Below, in pieces: positions 22,835 through 34,800 of a stretch of DNA of 64,000 nucleotides. The notes under the pieces are model-generated. The model was not told the origin of the DNA. It saw nothing but the letters and a program-made list of their open reading frames with translations, and made no database searches. Both the position numbers and the translations under genes were made by a program. Each line of letters begins with the position of its first letter. Positions within the stretch are counted from its first letter, which is position 1. The DNA is from Nipponacmea schrenckii (lineage: Eukaryota > Mollusca > Gastropoda > Lottiidae). The stretch lies in the NCBI GenBank assembly GCA_030562195.1, contig JAUJPP010000011.1:3782001-3846000 (forward strand), given 5' to 3'.

Positions 22835-25800
22835 ATGGCTTTTATCCGATGTTTTAAAAGAAACGTTTTTAACGATGTTTTTAAATTGCAAGTGACAAAT
22901 TTTACAAGCTATACCGCTAAGACGAAGTCTGAGCTACAAGATGAATATTTTGCTAGGAAAAAGGCAGCAATCGAGGGTGAGAATTTTCAGTTAGATCTTT
23001 CAGTTTTTCTCCTGTCGACTTGTCAATTTTGAATATAACAACCAAGTAGGCTATAGGTCAGTTGATTCACAGAATTTCATTTTCTTGGATTAGCTTAGAC
23101 AGTGCCAGCTGAATTTTTACAAAATAAAACTGAAAAAATGTTTCAGTGATGGTTTTTTAAAGATGATTTGTTCTTACACTGTACAGTTAAACCAGAATCT
23201 AATAGGCTTCAAAAGTCTAAATAGTTATAACAGTAGAGGCCTGACTACTATAATTAGTTATAATAATAATAGACTCTTTATTTTACATGGGTCAGAATTA
23301 GGCCCAATACACAAGGACATGGTCCTGTCTCACATTCAGCCCATGGGGCAATACATTGGACTCTTTATTTTACATGGGTCAGAATTAGGTCCAATACACC
23401 AGGACATGGTCCGGTCTAACATTCAGCCCATGGGGCAATACATTGGAATAAAAAAAAAAAAAAAAATCGAAAATACATAATATCTCAATATACAATTTGT
23501 CTGAAATACTAAAAATACACAAGTACATGTGCATCAAATGGACAGGTTTATGTTCCGGCGATCAAGTACATGACCACAAAATAAATATACAATACTCCAT
23601 TTCCCCTTTTACTCTGCTTCTTTCGGCATTATCCCATTAAAGTACCGGTACCAGTAAAACATACGTGCAGGATTTAAATACAGGGACCATAAAAAAAACA
23701 CACAACAATGCAAATCAAGTATTAAAAAAAAATATTCCATAACAGCATATTTTTAAAATAGTGTCCACCAAAATATTCTACTCCCCTTTCTTCTCCACCC
23801 ATTTGCCCCAAAGACCCTTCCCTGGGGATTTCCTATCCCAGTTGCAGTATACTATTTTTTGTTCAGTTGTGCCTGGCATCATACATTTATGTTTTAGCAG
23901 GGTAACGCCCCTGAGTTTATTTCTTTATTTAAACAGTCATTATTCCACATTTCTTTGAACCTGTTACTTGGCCTACTGGACTTGGAAAACTGAGTCACTA
24001 GTAGATAGGTCTACCTAGATTCTTACTTTCTATAAATAGGGTAAGCTTTCTTATTCTCTGTGATATCTTCAAGAGAATTTTCTAGATTTTTTACATAAAA
24101 ATCAATATTCAAGTCCTGACTTGACACCCACTCACTGTCCTGTCCTGACTCAATGCCCACTCACTGTCCTGTCCTGACTCAATGCCCACTCACTGCTTGA
24201 CTCAATGCCCACTCAATGTCCTGACTTGACCCCCACTGTCCTGACTCAATGGTCATACACTCTCCTGACTTGACCCCCACAGTCCTGACTCAATGCCCAC
24301 TCAATGTCCTGACTTGACCCCCACTAAGTCCTGACTAATGCCCTCACTGTCACTGACTCAATGCCCACTCAATGTCCTGACTTGACCCCCATCTATCATA
24401 CATGTCCTGACTTGACCCCCACAGTCCTGACTCAATGCCCACTCAATGTCCTACTGCTACAGTTGACTCAACCCACTCAATGTCCTGACTTGACCCCCAC
24501 TGTCCTGACTCAATGTCACTCACTTCACTGATCAAAACCATCAAAGCAATTGACACTCAACTGATCACTCAATGTTCTGTATTGCTCAAAGGTGTCCTAT
24601 TGCCCTAGATCTGATAAGTAAAGGTCATTCCTGCTAACAATGAGTTAAGCATAGGGAATATTGATTTTAAAGGGTTTGATTATGATTATACACTGGAGCC
24701 TACAGGACCTGAATTACATCACACTATTTATAATCTAGGACAGGAAAAACTCTGGGGTCTCTGATTTCAAGGTACAGATAATTATTTTACACTTATCTTT
24801 TTTCTTGAACTTACTCTCATATAGAGTCGTAACTCACGTATGATACCCAGTTAGTTTCAATATTTTAGCTCTATAATAATTAATTGTTAGTTTAGCAGTA
24901 AACTTAAGTTTTAAAACTTGACTGGTCTGTAATTATAGTTTGGTTGATTAGTTTTCATCTAACTCCTATAGTATGGTTAACACTATCATTGGTTGTCTAT
25001 TTATCCTTACCTGTGAAATATGTCTGTTCACCTGATTAGTGTTTATAATGAGTTGTTAGATTAGTATTTTATTTTGGTTTGTGTTCATTCACCGTTTGTA
25101 CCTCATTGAAGCAACAGCTTTTGATTATTCACCCTCCCACCCACTCCTGATAATTATTGTCTATGTGCATGTGTAAGGCGGTTTTTATCAATTTATTTCC
25201 GTTTTGTACCTCGTTTTATATTTTCATAAATTATGGATTATTGTAATTTTCTAATATAAGTTAATATATATACAGCCATAATAAATTACAGTCTAACTTT
25301 AGATAAATATGTTTGGTTTACTCTGAACCAATAATTTCCCTGGACTGAAAGGATTAAGTGATCAATGTAGGGATAATACGCACAAGTCGCAAGGGTAATG
25401 CAACTCAACCTAACAACAAAGATCCCAACTGGACCTTACTTCTAAAATAACAAAGTACGTAATGTTTGCAATTTACACATATTGTCATCAGATGAAATGA
25501 AGAAGAGCATGATTATATAAAATATAAACACGGGAAGGGATTTCATCTGATGACAACGACAAGTGTAAATTGAACAATTAAGTGATTTTTTGTTTGATTT
25601 TTTTTAATTTAATTTTAGTATCCAGCAGATATATTAAAATACCCGTACGATCCATCGTGGCCAATTAGAGGTCTTCATTACGATGTTAGAAAGGTATGTT
25701 TATACATTTCAATCCAATACTGATACTATCTTGTCTATAGTAGTCATAATCATGTTACCATGGTTATTTTACGTAGAATTGTAACACCAACAGACATCTG

Positions 25801-28800
25801 ATTGCAAATTAGAATGGTGTAAATTGATGATATTAGGGTCCCTGATACACATACAAACACTTAGTTTTAGTAGAATTACAGGAACTACAGACGTCTGATT
25901 TGTAAATTAGTGTAAATTGATGATATCAGTGTCCCTGATATACATACAACTCCAGTCCATGAGAACTATATTTAACATTTAGCCTACAGATCCATCCATT
26001 CCACTATTGTTATTGTATTTCTTCTTAATTTCAGGGTTTACTATTAAAACTAGATGCTTTCCATAATATTCAACTTGATACAGTTTTCAGGTTTGTGGAT
26101 TTTGTTGTTTTAATTAGCCTTGTTGTAAAAGTGATCAAGTAATTGATATCGACTTACCAAGCGGAGCTCAACATCATTATCAGCTGTATGTACTTGTTAC
26201 TTTCTGAAATTGAAATCCAACGCGCAGGTTGATAACTGCAGATGGTTGATATTGGGTTCTATAATCTGATGATGATACATGTAAATTGTTGTTGTACTGT
26301 GTTATTAAAGAAGTGTGTTTTATCCCATAATATAGTCTCTTGTGTTATATATGAGTTATATCAGCTAGAACAACAAATATGTAGATGATTGTCTGTTTAA
26401 TTCATTGATATTTGTCATTTCTATGCAGAATTTGGGGGTAGGGACAGGACAGGGATAGGCCAGCCCCTTATAAAATGTCTAATTACTGAAGTTATTGATA
26501 TAATTTTAGGGGACAGAGAGAGGTATCTGAAAGTGAGGTTAAATCTCTGTATAACGGAACCCACGTGACCCTAGATCAGATGAACACGTTCTACGGTCAG
26601 GGACCAATGCATCAACTTATCGATCTTTTTGCTATTCCTGAAGTTTCGTTAATCACTAACACTACAGAGGTGAGATTACTTCCCCTTTCTGTATTATAAT
26701 TTCTCTGGAATTCACGTCCTGGAAATAATTCTATTTTCTTTTATGTTATATCATCTACAGCAATAAATATATCATCTAAGTTTTCATTTATAACATTGTG
26801 GTTCATCAGCTTAAAAAAAACCACAAGAAATGTTTAAAACTCATGGCTCCTTTTGAACACATTTCAATATAATTTGGGTATAAACTGGAAAAGGTCATCT
26901 TTGATTTTCCATTAGTACTAATAGTGAAAATAATCTTCATTTGCTACTTTAGTTAAGGCCCCGTGTGCTACAGGCTTTGTAGGTTAAAGATCCCTTGACA
27001 ATTGGAAATCGCAAAAAGAGTAGGCAAATGCTGCTGTCCTGGCAAAATTTCCCTGATTGCACACTGCATGGCGTTGCTCGTCTTTATTAGTCTATAAGGT
27101 GCAGAAGAGTAGGACTTCATTCATTTCAAATAAATTTCAGAATATTTTGACAGTAACATGAATTTTTGCACATACCGGTACTTTCTCTTTAACAGTCAAT
27201 CTTTTATGTTCTTTCAAAATCTTCATCACTTAGAGAATATAGTTTATGTTGTTTTTCTTTCAGTATTTACTGGCCAATAATCTTAATTATGATCCAGAAT
27301 ATGTTTTCTATGATGTTAGGGTAGGTCATTAGATTCTTTCTACCTGTCTTCATTAGCCCATTAAGTACAGAAGAGTAGGATGTAAAACTCCATTCATTTC
27401 ATTAGCCTGTAATTAGCAGTAGAGTAGGATGTAAAACTCCATTCATATCATTAGCCTGTAAGGTGCAGTAGAGTAGGATGTAAAACTCCATTCATATCAT
27501 TAGCCTGTACGGTACAGAAGAGTTGGACGTAAAACTCCATTCATTTCATTAGTCCATAAGGTACAGAAGAGTAGGATGTAAAACTCCATTCATTTCATTA
27601 GTCCATAAGGTACAGAAGAGTTGGACGTAAAACTCCATTCATTTCATTAGTCCATAAGGTGCAGAAGAGTAGGACATAAAACTCCATTCATTTCATTAGT
27701 CCATAAGGTGCAGTAGAGTAGGATGTAAAACTCCATTCATTTCATTAGTCCATAAGGTATAGAAGAGTAGGACATAAAACTCCATTCATTTCATTAACCC
27801 ATAAGGTACAGAAGAGTAGGACGTAAAACTCCATTCATTTCATTAGTCCATAAGGTGCAGTAGAGTAATAACTCTATGTGATAAATTTAAACTAAAAAAA
27901 AAAAAAAACCAATTCTTACTTTATGCGCAAGTCAACTCTTAGTTTGGGATAGGGCCACAGCCCCTATGTATTTTCAAAAATGCATGGGTCAGTTAACAGG
28001 GAATGCTAATTTAATTATATTTGGAATATTTTCTGTTTTTAGAATTGTATACAACGCATCCATTCATCAGGGTTATTACATCAAAAAATCATGGACCAAA
28101 TAGGTTAGTACAAATAGTTCAATAGGTTAGTACAAATAGTTCAATAGGTTAGTACAAATAGTTCAATAGGTTAGTACAAATAGTTCAATAGGTTAGTACA
28201 TTTGTTCAATAGGTTAGTACAAATAGTTCAATAGGTTAGTACAAATAGTTCAATAGGTTAGTACAAATAGTTCAATAGGTTAGTACAAATAGTTCAATAG
28301 GTTAGTACAAATAGTTCAATAGGTTAGTACAAATAGTTCAATAGGTTAGTATAAATAGTTCAATAGGTTAGTACAAATAGTTCAATAGGTTAGTACAAAT
28401 AGTTCAATAGGTTAGTACAAATAGTTCAATAGGTTAGTACAAATAGTACAATAGATTAGTACAAATAGTTCAATAGGTTAGTACAAATAGTACAATAGGT
28501 TAGTACAAATAGTTCAATAGGTTAGTACAAATAGTTCAATAGGTTAGTACAACTAGTTCAATAGGTTAGTACAACTAGTTCAATAGGTTAGTACAAATAG
28601 TTCAATAGGTTAGTACAAATAGTTCAATAGGTTAGTACAAATAGTACAATAGGTTAGTATAAATAGTTCAATAGGTTAGTACAAATAGTTCAATAGGTTA
28701 GTACAAATAGTTCAATAGGTTAGTACAAATAGTTCAATAGGTTAGTACAAATAGTTCAATAGGTTAGTACAAATAGTTTTATACAGCAGCCCAATAATTT

Positions 28801-31800
28801 CAGTGTTTGTACAAGGACCAACGTTATTATAGAACTTATGGGACTGCTTAAGGACCATTGTACCACAAATAACAAAAATTCTGAGTTCTGATTGGTCGAA
28901 ATACATGGGGTTTAATAGCAATTTGACATCATGTCTTTGCAATTTGGCGTATTAATTTCAGCGAACTAGTTACAAATCTTGTTAATGTTAATGATAAAAG
29001 GATGTCTTCTTTTTCATTCGATAGCGCACGTGCAGTTTGTTGTTATGTGCGTCATACTGCACCTAACGTCATAAAAACCGAATAGCCCATGTCTAAATTA
29101 TTCATAAAAAAAGAGTCTGGGACCAAAATCATCACAATTTGTGGTACAATTCCGATAAACGACTTTCTGTTTTAGATTTAGAGGGGGTTTATTCGATATT
29201 TAACCATGCTTGAATATACCATTAGAGACCCTCGACCGCAAGCGGTCTCGGGATCTAATGATTCAAGCATGGTTAAATATCGAATAAACCCCCTCTAAAT
29301 CTAAAACAGAAAGTGTTTATCTTCTAATTAATCTAATTAAATACAGATTACACAAACCATATCTGGTCTGAATATGAGGTCACATCAGTCCAAAATTTGT
29401 CGCTTTTGAAAAAAATGTACTCTTGACACAATGCCTGTACCAATAAGTTGGATATTGGTCTGTAAAGATCAAAGGGTGACGTCATATCTGTATTTTAGAT
29501 AATTGTATGGACAAATAATAAACAATATATTAATATTATATAACAATGGCTTTAATATGTTTCTATTTTAGATTTATATTTAATGAAGTGTGAAAAGACA
29601 AAATATTTATTAGAAAGGCTGATATCATCTGATAAAAAACTGTTTCTTATCACAAACAGTGGCTTCAATTTCGTGTGAGTTTTTATATTGGTATTTTAAA
29701 TTGATTCTTGCTGGTGATTTATAACTCACAATAATCACACAGAAAATATACTGAGAGATTTATAACTAACAATAATCACACAGAAAATATACTGAGAGAT
29801 TTATAACTAACAATAATCACACAGAAAATATACTGAGATATTTATAACTAATAATAATCACACAGAAAATATACTGAGAGATTTATAACTAACAATAATC
29901 ACACAGAAAATATACTGAGAGATTTATAACTAACAATAATCACACAGAAAATATACTGAGAGATTTATAACTAATAATAATCACACAGAAAATATACTGA
30001 GAGATTTATAACTAACAATAATCACACAGAAAATATACTGAGAGATTTATAACTAATAATAATCACACAGAAAATATACTGAGAGATTTATAACTAACAA
30101 TAATCACACAGAAAATATACTGAGAGATTTATAACTCATAATAATCACACAGAAAATATACTGAGTGATTTATAACTCATAATCACACAGAAAATATATT
30201 GAGAGATTTATAACTAACAATAATCACACAGAAAATATACTGAGAGATTTATAACTAATAATAATCACACAGAAAATATACTGAGAGATTTATAACTAAT
30301 AATAATCACACAGAAAATATACTGAGTGATTTATAACTAATAATAATCACACAGAAAATATACTGAGAGATTTATAACTAACAATAATCACACAGAAAAT
30401 ATACTGAGAGATTTATAACTAACAATAATCACACAGAAAATATACTGAGCAATTTATAACTCATAATAATCACACAGAAAATATACTGAGAGATTTACAA
30501 CTAACAATAATCACACAGAAAATATACTGAGAGATTTATAACTAACAATAATCACACAGAAAATATACTGAGAGATTTATAACCAACAATAATCACACAG
30601 AAAATATACTGAGAGATTTATAACAAACAATAATCACACAGAAAATATACTGAGAGATTTATAACTCATAATAATCACACAGAAAATATACTGAGAGATT
30701 TATAACTAACAATAATCACACAGAAAATATACTGAGAGATTTATAACTAACAATAATCACACAGAAAATATACTGAGAGATTTATAACTCACAATAATCA
30801 CACAGAAAATATACTGAGAGATTTATAACTAATAATAATCACACAGAAAATATACTGAGAGATTTATAACTAACAATAATCACACAGAAAATATACTGAG
30901 AGATTTATAACTCATAATAATCACACAGAAAATATACTGAGATTTATAACTCATAATAATCACACAGAAAATATACTGAGTGATTTATAACTCATAATTA
31001 TCACACAGAAAATATATTGAGAGATTTATAACTAACAATAATCACACAGAAAATATACTGAGAGATTTATAACTAATAATAATCACACAGAAAATATACT
31101 GAGAGATTTATAACTAATAATAATCACACAGAAAATATACTGAGTGATTTATAACTAATAATAATCACACAGAAAATATACTGAGAGATTTATAACTAAC
31201 AATAATCACACAGAAAATATACTGAGAGATTTATAACTAACAATAATCACACAGAAAATATACTGAGAGATTTATAACTAATAATAATCACACAGAAAAT
31301 ATACTGAGAGATTTATAACTAATAATAATCACACAGAAAATATACTGAGAGATTTATAACTAATAATAATCACACAAAAATATACTGAGAGATTTATAAC
31401 TAATAATAATCACACAGAAAATATACTGAGAGATTTATAACTCATAATAATCACACAGAAAATATACTGAGAGATTTATAACTAACAATAATCACACAGA
31501 AAATATACTGAGTGATTTATAACTAACAATAATCACACAGAAAATATACTGAGAGATTTACAACTAACAATAATCACACAGAAAATATACTGAGAGATTT
31601 ATAACTCATAATAATCACACAGAAAATATACTGAGAGATTTATAACTAACAATAATCACACAGAAAATATACTGAGAGATTTATAACTAATAATAATCAC
31701 ACAGAAAATATACTGAGTGATTTATAACTAATAATAATCACACAGAAAATATACTGAGAGATTTATAACTAACAATAATCACACAGAAAATATACTGAGA

Positions 31801-34800
31801 GATTTATAACTAATAATAATCACACAGAAAATATACTGAGAGATTTATAACTCATAATAATCACACAGAAAATATACTGAGAGATTTATAACTAATAATA
31901 ATCACACAGAAAATATACTGAGAGATTTATAACTAACAATAATCACACAGAAAATATACTGAGTGATTTATAACTAATAATTATCACACAGAAAATATAC
32001 TGAGAGATTTATAACTAACAATAATCACACAGAAAATATACTGAGAGATTTATAACTAACAATAATCACACAAAAAATATACTTAGAGATTTATAACTAA
32101 CAATAATCACACAGAAAATATACTGAGAGATTTATAACTAACAATAATCACACAGAAAATATACTGAGAGATTTATAACTCATAATAATCACACAGAAAA
32201 TATACTGAGAGATTTATAACTAATAATAATCACACAGAAAATATACTGAGAGATTTATAACTAACAATAATCACACAGAAAATATACTGAGAGATTTATA
32301 ACTAACAATAATCACACAGAAAATATACTGAGAGATTTATAACTAATAATAATCACACAGAAAATATATTGAGAGATTTATAACTAACAATAATCACACA
32401 GAAAATATACTGAGAGATTTATAACTCATAATAATCACACAGAAAATATACTGAGAGATTTATAACTAATAATAATCACACAGAAAATATACTGAGAGAT
32501 TTATAACTAACAATAATCACACAGAAAATATACTGAGAGATTTATAACTAACAATAATCACACAGAAAATATACTGAGAGATTTATAACTAACAATAATC
32601 ACAGAAATATACTGAGAGATTTATAACTCATAATAATCACACAGAAAATATACTGAGAGATTTATAACTAATAATAATCACACAGAAAATATACTGAGAG
32701 ATTTATAACTAACAATAATCACACAGAAAATATACTGAGAGATTTATAACTAATAATAATCACACAGAAAATATACTGAGAGATTTGATCAGCTGATTTA
32801 ATATTATTATATAATAGAAGTGATATAGGTCAAGTCTCTTCTCCTATCCTTTTCTTAATTTTTCTAATGTATATTTTTATACACCCACATTATAATGTGG
32901 TCCGTCAATTTGATTTGAATGAAATTTGATGTGATCATTTTTATTGATGAGATCTTGAACAAGTTCAATGTTGACAATAATTTGATGAATGGGTTTTGAG
33001 TTATTGCCCTTGACTTAGTCAAAACTCATCAAAATTTGTTGAATTCAACAGTGACTACAGTTTTCAAGTTTTTATCCAATTGAAAGAAATTTGGTGTGAA
33101 CATTTATATTGATGAGAACTTGGATTAGACCTAAATAATCTTAGAGTTTCAACCTGTGTTAAAACAGAAAATATATTTTAAAGTGGGCGTATCTTGCTAG
33201 GCAACTGCTTGTTGAATGTGTTTGTGCATGAAATATTGTTTATGTAAAAAACGAAATGACATGTTTTTTATAAACTGTCATAAAGAGTTATTGCCCTTGT
33301 TACAGTGATGCTGGTATGAGGTTTATGATTGGAGAAGATTGGAGAGATATGTTTGATGTTGTTATAACTAATGCCAGAAAACCTAAATTCTTTAATGAAA
33401 CTTCACGGTATGTATATTATTGACTATTGGTTGCTCTAGTTCCGTTATTAGGGGATTCAGTTAGTTAGAAGCTAGGTTACTTAAACAGATTGTACCTTGA
33501 ATAAGACATAGTAGACGAACTGTAGGCATGGCAGACGTCTTCTTCCTGGGTGATTTGTGAAACAGGTCCACCAAGGCATTAGTCATCAGTTTGATTCTAT
33601 GTACGGGAAGGAAAATAAATAGACAAAATGTAGGCCCATACAAAGACCTGCATGGACTTGATAGTTTCCTTTTTAAAACTAGAAGTGCAGAGTAGGACGT
33701 AAAACTCCATTCATTTCATTTAAAACAGGTCTTGGTTGCAGGTTATCAGGGCTGAAATTGTTCTAGCTATTAGACTGTTTAAATAAAGTACAGACTGTCC
33801 ACTGAACTATGTTCTTAATTATTTGTACTTCCAGTCCATTCCGTAAACTAGATGAAGTCAGGAACACCCAGTCTTGGGGTAAGGTAATGGAACTCCAGAA
33901 AGGGCGTGTCTATCAAGAAGGAAATTTTTCACGGTTAAAAGATATGACGGGTTGGTTCGGAAATAAAGTTTTATATTTTGGGGATCATGTATACAGTGAT
34001 TTAGCCGTGAGTTTTTTTTAATTGATTTTTCTTAGTTTCTGCTTTAATGATGCCTCTCTTTCTAATTGTAAACCAATAAACCAGTGCTTCTCGATGGGAG
34101 TCCATATGGAGTTACCACATATTTCGTCAAGGAATCTCATAAATAAGAATTGAGAAGCACTGCAATAAACCAATATAATTACAAGATTTTAAGTATTTTT
34201 TGATTGATTTTGGACCCCTGGCAGAGTAAATATAGTAACTGATATATTAGAACTGTTGCTAAAATGACACAGTTTGACGTCTCTAATGTCATGTCATTGG
34301 AACAAGATACTTCTTGCCAAAAGGTGCAGAAGAGAAGGATGTCAAACTCCATTTTAAATTTTCAGGATCCATCGTTAAAACATGGTTGGAGAACGGCTGG
34401 TATTATTCCTGAATTAGAGGTGAGTGTATCGTTACGTCTGTTTAAAAATAGACTAGTAATGGTAGACCAGGGAGGAAGAGACAAGTTGTCTTAAAGTTTG
34501 ATATCACAGATCTTCCCTTTCAGATTTATAAACAGAACTACTGTCAAGTTTAAACTCTAGGCTGGTTTTTTATACAGATCTACCAAGTCTAGGTGGACAA
34601 TCTTCCTTCATCCTTAACTTGATGTCCTATTAATACTAGCAATAAATAGACATCTTGGTGTCCGTAACATACAACTCAGCCGTGGGGACATCTGTTACCT
34701 TGTTGTCCAACCTTTAATGGATAAATACTTGCTAATATCAGACATTTGATCTAGTCAGCCAGTCATGTCTGTAAAATATACCTGTATCAACATCCCCGCT

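Noticed and set aside
14319..26209. True tandem gene duplication of LRCH and NT5DC 5' ends
   Set aside because: The copies end exactly at a placeholder gap and have complementary errors, which fits overlapping contigs better.
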